From positions 190 through 45,729 of the forward strand of contig NZ_JAHKPR010000034.1 in the NCBI RefSeq assembly GCF_018860585.1: a stretch of DNA of 45,540 bases, written 5' to 3'. The stretch is from Colwellia sp. E2M01 (GTDB lineage: Bacteria; Pseudomonadota; Gammaproteobacteria; Enterobacterales; Alteromonadaceae). Shown piece after piece: positions 8,070 to 15,519 of the stretch. The translations under genes and the position numbers were made by a program. Positions within the stretch are counted from its first letter, which is position 1, and the number at the start of each line of letters is the position of its first letter. The notes below the pieces were generated by a model. It made no database searches and was not told the DNA's origin. It worked only from the letters and a program-made list of their open reading frames with translations.

Positions 8070-8612
8070 TTACATAACTTTTTTAGCTACACCTAAAGCC
8101 CCTAGCGTATTAGCCATATCTTCTGCGGCAGTTTTTGGTGAAACATCATCATCAATTTTAATGATCTTACCTTCTTTAGAAATATAGAAAGTCACACGAC
8201 TGGCAACTCGAACAAAATTTAATACATCGTATGCTTTAGCTGTTTCTTTCGTCGGATCGCTTAACATAGGAAAGTCTGCACCGGTTTTTTCTGCAAAGTC
8301 ACGATTATCATCTAGTGGATCGACACTCGCCATAAAATAACTTACGTCATATTCACGAATTAAATGGCCTTGCTCGGTTAACGATTTACATTCGATAGTA
8401 CAGCCACGGGTATTTGCCATAGGATACCAAGCAAGTACCACTGCTTGTTTACCTTGGTAATCGCTTAGTTGATAAAACTCACCGGTAGTTGCTTGTAAAT
8501 TAAAGTTAGGTGCATCATCACCTACTTTAAGATCGGTCGCTAGCGCAGAAAAACCAATAACGCTGGCGAGACTACATATTAATTTAATCGAACTTTTAAT
8601 TTTATTTTTCAT
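8070..8612 (-). CDS. Exported peroxiredoxin (AhpC/TSA, PrxQ/BCP-like)
   Basis: A 180-aa thioredoxin-fold peroxidase. The N-terminus (KLICSLASVIGFSALA) reads as a signal peptide, placing it in the periplasm. The peroxidatic cysteine is C71 in NTRGCTIEC, corresponding to the TPGCT motif of PrxQ/BCP, which here has R for the usual P. C75 follows at C-x3-C rather than the C-x4-C of typical PrxQ, so the resolving mechanism is uncertain. It reduces peroxides with electrons from a thiol carrier. The gene stands alone between the zinc-ribbon gene (57 bp away) and the ftsZ-like gene. No regulatory site is evident upstream. Confidence 0.85.
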   Translation of the reverse strand: MKNKIKSSIKLICSLASVIGFSALATDLKVGDDAPNFNLQATTGEFYQLSDYQGKQAVVLAWYPMANTRGCTIECKSLTEQGHLIREYDVSYFMASVDPLDDNRDFAEKTGADFPMLSDPTKETAKAYDVLNFVRVASRVTFYISKEGKIIKIDDDVSPKTAAEDMANTLGALGVAKKVM

Positions 8613-8782
8613 GGTGACTTCTCATATAGTTATTTTCAAAATGGCATTAATCCAACTAATTCCAAACTAACCCCAATTAAGCCAAATTAAGCATTAATTT
8701 GAATTCAGCTAAACAGCTAAGCGCTGTAGGAGTTTTAAGGTATGTACTGTTATTTTTTGATATCCAATATATAAGATATACG

Positions 8783-8818
8783 TAGCAACAAATAATAGGA
8801 TCACATTATTTGTTGCTA
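8783..8818. other. Perfect 14-bp stem hairpin downstream of the ftsZ-like gene
   Basis: TAGCAACAAATAAT (8783-8796) pairs perfectly with ATTATTTGTTGCTA (8805-8818) across an 8-nt loop. It lies about 60 bp past the stop of the minus-strand ftsZ-like gene and 170 bp before the peroxiredoxin start. Neither strand has a clear T-run, so termination is not assured. The rest of the 8613-8875 gap shows nothing coding. Confidence 0.55.
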
Positions 8819-8875
8819 TGTGCCAGTAATAACTACCAACAATTACCATGAGTATTATTTCATTGCAGCAAATCG

Positions 8876-10051
8876 TTACAAGCGGTTAATTGCCATTAAC
8901 TTTCGGGTAATAGCCGGAATGTCAGTTAATGACTCTCCTTGATTAACAAAACTTAATTCATCATCTAAGTATTCTGGAGCGGTAGAATAGTCAACAGAAG
9001 TCTTTTTTATGTCAGGCACTGTTGTGTCAGCCTCAGTTGTAGACATCAACGGTGTTTGCTCAGCTATTTTTATTGTTGGTTTTACTGTTGTATCGCTGCT
9101 AATGCCAGATCCTATAATCAATATTTCTATTTCAGAAGACAAGTTTGGATCTAAGGTAACCCCTGGTACTATTAATACTGATTGATTAGTGATTTTAGTG
9201 CGGATATGGTCAATTAAGCCATTATATGTTGAGAGTTTCGGCTCAGACTTACAAAATAGCTGAAAGATGATCCCTTTAGCAGTATCAATGTTTGCGATAG
9301 AAACTAATGGATTATTCAGGGCTTGATCAAGAGCATCAAAAGCTTCTTCTTCTGAATTGGCCTTGCCAACGCCTAATATCGATTCACCTTCGTACGATAA
9401 TATGGTTGAAAAGTCATTCTTATCAACATTAACGTAGCCTGTTTCATTTAACATTTGTACCAAAGCTATTAATAAGTTTTTTAACACTTCATTACTTTGG
9501 TTAAAGGCTGAGAATAAGCCAACGCTTTCTCCTAATCCTTTTAATAACAAATCATTAGATAAGGTGATAAAAGCATGGATAGGCTCTTTTATATCGTCAA
9601 TGCCTTGTAATGCATAATCTAATCGCTTTTGCCCTTCTGACTCAAAAGGTAGAGTAACAATAGCTAAGCAATTGATCTTTAGCTCTCGACATATTTTAGC
9701 AACTAACGGACTTGCACCTGTACCCGTACCACCACCAAAACCTGCAGTAATAATAACAATATCACTATCAACAATAGCATTGCGTAACAGCTCTTCACTT
9801 TCCTGTGCTGCTTGAAAACCAATATCAGGATCAGCACCTGCACCGTAACCATTGGTTAGGTTCTCGCCAATCAGGATCTTCTTTTCTACATTGATACTAT
9901 TAAGTGCTGCTAGATCAGTATTTACAGCGATTAAGTTTACTTGCCCTGATAAATTGTTTTCGTGCAGCATATTAACGGTGTTGCAACCACAGCCGCCAAT
10001 ACCGATGACTGTTATTAATAATTCTGGATTACCGTGTAAAAGTTCTTTCAT
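8876..10051 (-). CDS. FtsZ paralogue (second tubulin/FtsZ GTPase)
   Basis: A 391-aa FtsZ-family protein. The GTP-binding loops are present: glycine loop GIGGCGCN (residues 17-24), tubulin signature GGGTGTG (106-112) and the T7 catalytic loop NVDKND (208-213) with both aspartates. The first loop carries two Cys where cell-division FtsZ has Gly (GVGGGGGN). A variable linker (about 320-370) leads to an end containing DIPAITRK (377-384), which resembles the DIPAFLR peptide by which FtsZ binds FtsA and ZipA. It is not in a dcw cluster: neighbours are a peroxiredoxin and, divergently, an orphan hicB. It is therefore very likely an additional FtsZ that can still enter or regulate the division ring, or build a separate filament. 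GTPase activity looks intact. Function unknown. Confidence 0.9.
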   Translation of the reverse strand: MKELLHGNPELLITVIGIGGCGCNTVNMLHENNLSGQVNLIAVNTDLAALNSINVEKKILIGENLTNGYGAGADPDIGFQAAQESEELLRNAIVDSDIVIITAGFGGGTGTGASPLVAKICRELKINCLAIVTLPFESEGQKRLDYALQGIDDIKEPIHAFITLSNDLLLKGLGESVGLFSAFNQSNEVLKNLLIALVQMLNETGYVNVDKNDFSTILSYEGESILGVGKANSEEEAFDALDQALNNPLVSIANIDTAKGIIFQLFCKSEPKLSTYNGLIDHIRTKITNQSVLIVPGVTLDPNLSSEIEILIIGSGISSDTTVKPTIKIAEQTPLMSTTEADTTVPDIKKTSVDYSTAPEYLDDELSFVNQGESLTDIPAITRKLMAINRL

Positions 10052-10270
10052 AATAGTCCCTATGAATAGCCTAATAAATAGTAAAATTATTTGTCTAAAT
10101 TAAATTTTAAGTAGACAAATACGGCCTAATTTTTAATGCAATAATTGTTCAATAAAACGACAGAAAAACGCGTCATAATCTGTACATTTATAAACCAATA
10201 TTAGGTCTTACTGATGATAATTTTAACTACATTGTATTTTCATTATAGAGATCAAACCCACCACGATCCA

Positions 10271-10301
10271 CATAAAAGATAACTCTTAGATCTCTTTTAT
10301 G
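10271..10301. other. Hairpin in the ftsZ-like/hicB intergenic region
   Basis: CATAAAAGA (10271-10279) pairs with TCTTTTATG (10293-10301) across 13 nt. It sits in the 548-bp region between the divergent ftsZ-like and hicB-like genes, which otherwise holds AT-rich sequence and the repeated boxes described separately. No gene is seen in this interval. Confidence 0.4.
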
Positions 10302-10442
10302 ATCCTTACCCTTTATCTTGTCACTTACTCAATTTTATAGTCATTTTTCAATAGTTATCTGACTTAATATTTATTACTTAAAAATAAACCCTAATTTAAT
10401 TGTAGCTCTAAAAAATAGTAAACAGTCACCTACCTAAAAACA

Positions 10443-10567
10443 TTAGAGTTATTAGAACCCCAAACAAAAACAACAAGGAGTTATCAGGGTTATAGATACA
10501 ATTAACAAAGGGGTTGTCAGGGTTACTAATGTATTTACATTCAGGGTCATTAGGGTTATCATGGTTT
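10443..10567. repeat. Array of TCAGGGTTA-like boxes upstream of hicB-like gene
   Basis: Nine-base boxes on the plus strand: TTAGAGTTA (10443), TCAGGGTTA (10484), TCAGGGTTA (10518), TCAGGGTCA (10541), TTAGGGTTA (10550) and TCATGGTTT (10559). The last three are head to tail with a 9-bp period; the others lie 23-41 bp apart. The array ends about 30 bp before the hicB start. Clustered, same-orientation boxes suggest binding sites for a protein, possibly the HicB-like protein itself. The boxes are read directly; the role is inferred. Confidence 0.55.
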
Positions 10568-10599
10568 TTACCCTGTTTTAGTGCTGTTAGGAGCTAAAA

Positions 10600-11022
10600 A
10601 TGAACTATGCTGTGATGTTTATATTTGATGAAAAAAAAGACGATTATCAGGTGTCTATTCCTGACTTACCAGGCTGTGGAATTAGTGCTAAATCGATTGA
10701 TTTAGGTATTGAAGAAATTACCAAATCGATAAAATCTCATTTAGCGATTTTGGCTGAATATGGAGAGAAAGTGCCAAACGCAACTAGCTTAGAATTACAT
10801 AGAAAAAATTATATGCAGGAAAACCCATATACCTTTGCCCAAGCTTTTTGGGCAATAGTGAGTATAGATATAACGCCCTACTTGGGTAAAAGTCATAAAA
10901 TAAATGTGACTTTGCCTGAATTATTGATCAGCCAAATTGATGAGAAGGTAAGTAAGTCGACGGATTATAAAACCCGTTCAGGTTTTATTGCCAGTGCCTG
11001 CTTTGCAGAGCTAGCGAAGTAA
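10600..11022 (+). CDS. Orphan HicB-family antitoxin-like protein
   Basis: A 140-aa protein. Residues 1-60 have the HicB fold (YAVMFIFDEKKDDYQVSIPD, then LPGCGISAKS), a partially degraded RNase H-like domain. The C-terminal part (INVTLPELLISQIDEKV, then SGFIASACF) looks like a ribbon-helix-helix DNA-binding tail. HicB normally neutralises the HicA mRNA interferase and represses its own operon. No hicA-like reading frame (about 60 aa) is seen on either side, and an intrinsic terminator follows. It may be a solitary regulator, or a remnant of a pair that still controls other loci. The start ATG 10600 follows TTAGGAG at ideal spacing. It diverges from the FtsZ paralogue. Confidence 0.8.
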   Translation: MNYAVMFIFDEKKDDYQVSIPDLPGCGISAKSIDLGIEEITKSIKSHLAILAEYGEKVPNATSLELHRKNYMQENPYTFAQAFWAIVSIDITPYLGKSHKINVTLPELLISQIDEKVSKSTDYKTRSGFIASACFAELAK

Positions 11023-11101
11023 AATAATTGATAGATATTTACCTAAAAATTAAAATTAAGTTCACTTCAAGAGTTAATGATTACAAGTAAGTGTCGAAGA
11101 C

Positions 11102-11138
11102 AAAAAAATCCGCTCAATTAACCTTGAGCGGATTTTTT
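11102..11138 (+). terminator. Intrinsic terminator after hicB-like gene
   Basis: The stem AATCCGCTCAA / TTGAGCGGATT has a 6-nt loop (TTAACC) and is flanked by an A-run and a T-run, so it can act in both directions. It is 80 bp beyond the hicB stop. The rest of 11139-11446 contains only a degraded VOC fragment and AT-rich sequence. Confidence 0.85.
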
Positions 11139-11194
11139 GTATTGTATATCACTGTTCACATTTTAATGGTTGTCTTTAGAAGCTACGTGCTTAT

Positions 11195-11287
11195 CTAATT
11201 ACTTCGTTGAATGTAAGCCAAAATATTACCTTCAGTATCGATAGCCAGTGAAATATTTCCAAGTTCTCCAATAGACATTTTGCTTTG
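11195..11287 (-). pseudogene. Remnant of a VOC/glyoxalase-like protein gene
   Basis: On the minus strand this stretch reads SIGELGNISLAIDTEGNILA followed by a short tail and a TAG stop. It resembles the last beta strands of small VOC (vicinal oxygen chelate) proteins, where IGE.G..A...DTEGN is typical. The same frame is closed by TAA at 11288-11290 and no longer reading frame exists upstream, so only about 30 codons survive. This is a decayed 3' end. The family match is by eye. Confidence 0.5.
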
Positions 11288-11446
11288 TTAAACCTTCCTC
11301 TGTCGCAATTAAATCCGTTTAAAACTGAATAAGTTTTAACCTGAAATATCAGCAGAGCCTAATATGAGTGAAAAAGGTTAACAAAACACTGCTGACTCGA
11401 GAATAATAAACATGCATTTTTAAAGAGTTAAGGCTTAAAACTGAAA

Positions 11447-12130
11447 TCAAGAAAAGTTAACTTTGCTTAAATTATCTCTCTTTTCTTCAAACAGATAACC
11501 TTTATTTCTTATCGTTAATATTACATCTTTTGAAAAACCAGAACTCTTTAATTTACGACGCATATTACTGATATGCATATCTAAGTTACGATCTAGTATT
11601 GAATACTCTGTTCGTAATACTGCTCTTTGCAACTCTTCTTTTGAAACAGTTTTATTTTTGTTCTTAATTAAATGGTTCATCAAACCATTTTCTGTATTTG
11701 TAAAAGGGACTTCCTCAATTGCTTGCCTAAACCGCTCTGTGGATATTTGAGTTTTATAGGTAGACCTTGTCAATAAAGTACGTCTAAGTAAAGATTTCAC
11801 TCTCATTAATAATTCCATATTATTGAAAGGCTTTGCTAAGCATTGATCTACACCTGCATCAAAAGCTTTTATTCTTGAGTGTTCATTATTATTAGTTAAT
11901 AACATTAATATAGATAAAGTAAACTGTTGACTCACTTCTTTAATTATTTGCAAGCTATTAAAATTAGGTGTGATTATATCAAGTAATAATAAATCAATAT
12001 TCACTTCACTTAATATAGGGTTCACTTCTTCAATAGTGGTAGCGATATAAAGTTGATATGGCTCTGTTAATATTTCTTGTAATAAGTTACGAGTTAGCAA
12101 GTCAGCTGCACAAATGAGTATTGACGGCAT
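11447..12130 (-). CDS. Orphan OmpR-type response regulator
   Basis: A 227-aa two-domain regulator. The receiver domain (residues 1-115) has phospho-acceptor D51 (LLLLDIITPN) and conserved K100 (CLAKPF). The acidic pair near the N-terminus is reduced to one Asp (ILICAAD), so metal binding may be weak. The C-terminal winged helix (about 130-220) carries RNLDMHISNMRRKLK and IRNKGYLF, the OmpR/PhoB DNA-recognition pattern. The start is set at ATG 12130 because the receiver fold begins there and GGGGTG precedes it; the frame stays open upstream to 12193. No histidine kinase is nearby. The gene diverges from a TonB-dependent receptor with a Fur-like site between them, so it may regulate metal uptake. 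That link is inferred from position. Confidence 0.85.
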   Translation of the reverse strand: MPSILICAADLLTRNLLQEILTEPYQLYIATTIEEVNPILSEVNIDLLLLDIITPNFNSLQIIKEVSQQFTLSILMLLTNNNEHSRIKAFDAGVDQCLAKPFNNMELLMRVKSLLRRTLLTRSTYKTQISTERFRQAIEEVPFTNTENGLMNHLIKNKNKTVSKEELQRAVLRTEYSILDRNLDMHISNMRRKLKSSGFSKDVILTIRNKGYLFEEKRDNLSKVNFS

Positions 12131-12261
12131 AAAAAACACCCCATGCAAATAGAAATTGTTATTATTATCCTTTAAATACAAAGATAAATGCAAGAAAAAT
12201 CACTTAATGCTTTCTAATAATCTCGCCTTCTATTTGTAAAGATTGTAAAAAAACTGCAAAC

Positions 12262-12280
12262 GATAACAATTATCATTTAG
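12262..12280. promoter_or_regulatory. Fur-box-like operator upstream of the TonB receptor
   Basis: GATAACAATTATCATTTAG resembles the 19-bp Fur consensus GATAATGATAATCATTATC, agreeing at about 12 of 19 positions by my count. It is about 40 bp upstream of the receptor start, suitable for iron-dependent repression by Fur. The match is partial, so the call is moderate. Confidence 0.5.
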
Positions 12281-12319
12281 ACTGCGCAAAATTATTTAAA
12301 CACATAAGGTTTGTTCAAC

Positions 12320-14350
12320 ATGAAAATAGGTTATTTATCATTAATAATAGCAGCTGCCCTAAGTAATCAAGCGTATGCTAATGATATACAAGTATTAGAA
12401 ACTAGCAAAGTTACTAGCCAAAAAGGCGATGATATCGAAGTTTCTAAAGAAAGATTAGAAGAAACTCAAACGACTGATATTAAAGGGATATTTAAAGAAT
12501 CTGTTGGTATCAATGTCAGTAATAGTACTCCTTATAGCCAAAAAGTATACTTACGTAGTGTTGAAGAACATTCAGCTAATGTAACCATAGATGGTGCTCG
12601 CCAAGACGGTCAAATGTTCCACCATTCTGGAAATACGATGGTTGATGCATCTATGTTAAAAGCTGTTTCTGTTGAGCTAGGTGCTTCATCTGTACTTAGT
12701 GGCTACGGCGCTAACGTCGGTGCAATTAAATATGAAACAATGGATCCGTTAGATATTTTAGGTCCTGAACAAAAATTTGGTTTTAAAGCCACTGCTGGTA
12801 TGGATACAGCAACTGAATATAGAACATTTAGTTTAAGCACTTACGGAAGATTAACCGATAACTTTAGTGCCCTAGCCGCTTTAAATTGGAGTGAATCAGG
12901 TGATATTGAAACACCTGATCAAGATCCTATTGTTAATAAACATAGTGAATTAGAAAGTGGTTTACTTAAACTTGTATATGACTTTAGTGATGTTGAACAA
13001 CTTGATTTTTCAGCACAACGCTACGATGACAGTGGTTACAGAACACTTTCAGGAGAAAAACCAGGGGCTACAACAATCGATGAAGCGTTAGGCTTTAATG
13101 GTTATGTACGTGATACATACACCCTTAATTATCATAACAGTAGCGATAATCCTCTATTAGACTTATCGGTAAATGCTTATTTTAATGAACAAAAAATGGT
13201 TAGAGGTGGGAGCGAAGCTCCATATCAACCGGGTGGTAGTGATGTAGCATTAGGGACAATAGCAACACCAGATCGTGATTACTCATACAAAACAATAGGC
13301 TTAGAAATTCGCAATACCTTTATAATAAATGATATTGCTTGGACCGGTGGTATTGAAAGTTTTAAATCTGAACAGGCTGTTAGTGCTCGTAATTTAGAGA
13401 TTATCAGCTTAGACGACGGCACTACTATGTCAAATGACCTATCTCTTAATACCACTCCTGAAGCATCTTTAATTGGTGCATATATACAAGCCGAATTATT
13501 ATTTGGCGATGTAACAATCACACCGGGTGTTCGTTATGATGATTATAAATTAGGCGGATCTTACGATAATTCATTTAATCAATTTTCGCCTAAATTAACG
13601 GTTGACTGGCAAGCTAATGACAGTCTGATGCTTGGCTTCGATTATGGCCGTATTTTTAAAGGGCCTGGTTTACCGGAAACATTAACGCTCTCTGGCGGAG
13701 TAATAGATTCAAGCGATGCTAAAGCTGAAACAGGTAATCATTACGAATTTAACCTTATTCAAGATTTATCAAGTACGTTAAATGTTGATAGCGCTAATTT
13801 TTACCTAAATGTTTATCACTTTATTATTGATAATTATTACCACCCTACTAAAAATAATGCCCTTACAAGTAACTATGACTTATCGATGACAGGTACTGAA
13901 GCTGGCTTTAGATTAAATCATCAAGCGTATAGTACTTATATAGCTTATAGCTATGACAAAGGTGAAAACGCTTACCCGAATTACACTACTGACAATTTAT
14001 ATTCAGGTACCAATACTGTAAAAATAGGCGCTACTTATCAAGCTTCTGATTTTGTTGTTATTGGCTTTGACAGCGAATTTGCAAGTGGTGTTAATTTAGA
14101 TGAAACATTTATTGAAGATGGAAACCTTGAAACAGCTGATATTAAAAAGAGCGGTTATGGGATAACTAATATCTGGCTTGATTATCAAGTATCACAATTT
14201 GACGGTTTATCTGTACAAGTAGCTGTTGAGAATTTATTTGATAAGGCATATCAAAACCATGAAAGTTTTGGCATGTATTTCGGTGATGCTGATTATAACG
14301 ATAACGAAGTTGGTCGTAATTTCAAAGTTACAGCTAGTTATCAATTTTAA
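12320..14350 (+). CDS. TonB-dependent outer-membrane receptor
   Basis: A 676-aa outer-membrane protein with signal peptide MKIGYLSLIIAAALSNQAYA. A plug domain follows (about residues 40-150; VYLRSVEEHSANVTIDGARQ, then SSVLSGYGANVGAIKYE), then a 22-strand-type beta barrel ending in Phe (TASYQF), the usual barrel-assembly signal. The plug and barrel resemble heme or siderophore receptors of the HmuR/HemR type, but the ligand cannot be fixed from sequence. The ATG at 12320 is chosen: AAGGT lies 9 nt before it and the signal peptide starts there, whereas the frame opens at a TTG at 12311. The Fur-like site just upstream suggests iron-repressed expression. No ABC permease or TonB gene is adjacent. 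It diverges from an orphan response regulator. Confidence 0.88.
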   Translation: MKIGYLSLIIAAALSNQAYANDIQVLETSKVTSQKGDDIEVSKERLEETQTTDIKGIFKESVGINVSNSTPYSQKVYLRSVEEHSANVTIDGARQDGQMFHHSGNTMVDASMLKAVSVELGASSVLSGYGANVGAIKYETMDPLDILGPEQKFGFKATAGMDTATEYRTFSLSTYGRLTDNFSALAALNWSESGDIETPDQDPIVNKHSELESGLLKLVYDFSDVEQLDFSAQRYDDSGYRTLSGEKPGATTIDEALGFNGYVRDTYTLNYHNSSDNPLLDLSVNAYFNEQKMVRGGSEAPYQPGGSDVALGTIATPDRDYSYKTIGLEIRNTFIINDIAWTGGIESFKSEQAVSARNLEIISLDDGTTMSNDLSLNTTPEASLIGAYIQAELLFGDVTITPGVRYDDYKLGGSYDNSFNQFSPKLTVDWQANDSLMLGFDYGRIFKGPGLPETLTLSGGVIDSSDAKAETGNHYEFNLIQDLSSTLNVDSANFYLNVYHFIIDNYYHPTKNNALTSNYDLSMTGTEAGFRLNHQAYSTYIAYSYDKGENAYPNYTTDNLYSGTNTVKIGATYQASDFVVIGFDSEFASGVNLDETFIEDGNLETADIKKSGYGITNIWLDYQVSQFDGLSVQVAVENLFDKAYQNHESFGMYFGDADYNDNEVGRNFKVTASYQF

Positions 14351-14390
14351 TTAAGTAATACTCTTAATAAATGCAAATAGGTAATTTTTG

Positions 14391-14474
14391 AAACGTCATC
14401 TTTGAAGTGTTGATATAATCTCAATGATATTTTAATAAATGGGTTTCCGACAAGAAACCTCGAAGATGACGTTT
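14391..14474. repeat. Closing inverted repeat around a small hairpin after the receptor gene
   Basis: AAACGTCATCTT (14391-14402) pairs perfectly with AAGATGACGTTT (14463-14474), extendable by three more positions with one G-U pair. The 60-nt interior holds a smaller hairpin, GGTTTC/GAAACC around 14442-14459. It lies 40 bp past the receptor stop. It may be a 3'-end structure, a small RNA or a dispersed repeat. The rest of 14351-14611 shows no credible gene. Confidence 0.5.
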
Positions 14475-14611
14475 TAGAACCAAGTGCATAGGAATGTTAA
14501 TAAAAGGAAGAGTTATCTGCAGAAAAATTACTCGGATAATTTCTTCACTTTTTAGTATTGGACTTAGCATAAATGGAGGGTTAAATAATAAATTGCGTAT
14601 ACAGAATAAAG

Positions 14612-15382
14612 TTAAGAAAATAACGGCGCTAAATCAATTTGATTTTCGGTACGTTGAATTTTTTGCTCGAAACTTACTTTATTGTTCTGTTCATCAATAT
14701 CCGCGATAAAATCAAACTGGGCAATTTTCGGCACAGGCAATAGTTGTTCAAGCTCCAAAATATTTTCAGTTAAATTACTCATTGGCTCTTCACTGGCACA
14801 ATTCGCAACCCAACCAATACAAGTTAACCCGTCAGCTTTAATTGTTTCATAAGTTAATAACGCATGGTTTAAACAACCTAATTTCATATTAACGATTAAA
14901 ATTACTTGTAGGTTTTCTGTAATAGCAAAGTCCGACAAAAATTGATATTTGCTTTCTTCACTATCGACACGTCCCAATGGTAAACGCCAACCGCCCGCCC
15001 CCTCGGTTAACACAAAGTCAGCATTACTTTTTTTAGCTTCTGTTTTGACTGACTCATAATGCTGGCTGATCTCACTAATAGTAATTTTCTGATTATGTTT
15101 TTTGGCGGCAATATGTGGCGCAATAGCTTCTTCAAAAGCGATTGGATTAATGTTTTGAATACTTTGCCCGCAATTAGCAAAATCACTGAGCAGTTTTGCA
15201 TCTTCATTAATTAACTGTCCGTTAATTAACTCGCAACCAGCCGAAATAGGTTTAAACGCTGCTATTTTTATTGATCGTTTTGTTGTTAAATTTTGTTGTT
15301 TTGATAATGCATAGATAATTGCACAACTAACAAAGGTTTTTCCCGCATCGGTATCGGTTGCAGTAATAAATAATTCTTTCAT
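14612..15382 (-). CDS. bioD: Dethiobiotin synthetase
   Basis: A 256-aa ATP-dependent enzyme that closes the ureido ring of dethiobiotin from 7,8-diaminopelargonic acid and CO2. The P-loop is TATDTDAGKT (G14, K15, T16), and the EGAGGWRLPLG segment matches the conserved EGAGG substrate loop. Cytoplasmic, usual family length plus a short C-terminal extension. It is the last gene of the bioBFC-D row, but 134 bp and an intrinsic terminator separate it from bioC, so it may be transcribed independently or at a lower level. The start is ATG 15382. Confidence 0.93.
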   Translation of the reverse strand: MKELFITATDTDAGKTFVSCAIIYALSKQQNLTTKRSIKIAAFKPISAGCELINGQLINEDAKLLSDFANCGQSIQNINPIAFEEAIAPHIAAKKHNQKITISEISQHYESVKTEAKKSNADFVLTEGAGGWRLPLGRVDSEESKYQFLSDFAITENLQVILIVNMKLGCLNHALLTYETIKADGLTCIGWVANCASEEPMSNLTENILELEQLLPVPKIAQFDFIADIDEQNNKVSFEQKIQRTENQIDLAPLFS

Positions 15383-15489
15383 TTGAAATCTTAAAGTTTT
15401 GAGCTAAAAAATAGAATGGCTATACACTATGGTTATACATTTATATAGCAGATAACTCGTTTGGTAATTAATCAGGAGTTAACGTTAAA

Positions 15490-15519
15490 AATAAAAAATA
15501 ACCTTTATATCAAAGGTTA
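15490..15519 (-). terminator. Intrinsic terminator between bioC and bioD
   Basis: On the minus strand TAACCTTT / AAAGGTTA form an 8-bp stem with a 5-nt loop (positions 15519-15499), followed by a run of Ts. The 5' arm begins at the bioC stop codon. It would reduce or block readthrough into bioD. The stem is AU-rich, so termination may be partial. Confidence 0.65.

Noticed and set aside
10541-10558. TTAGGGTTA boxes look like vertebrate-type telomere repeats
   Set aside because: Only one box has that exact form, the array is irregular and short, and it sits in the middle of bacterial genes. A regulatory array is more plausible.
14494-14709. 71-codon plus-strand frame before and into bioD
   Set aside because: It overlaps the 3' end of bioD antisense, has no good ribosome-binding site and no recognisable product. 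It is a chance frame.
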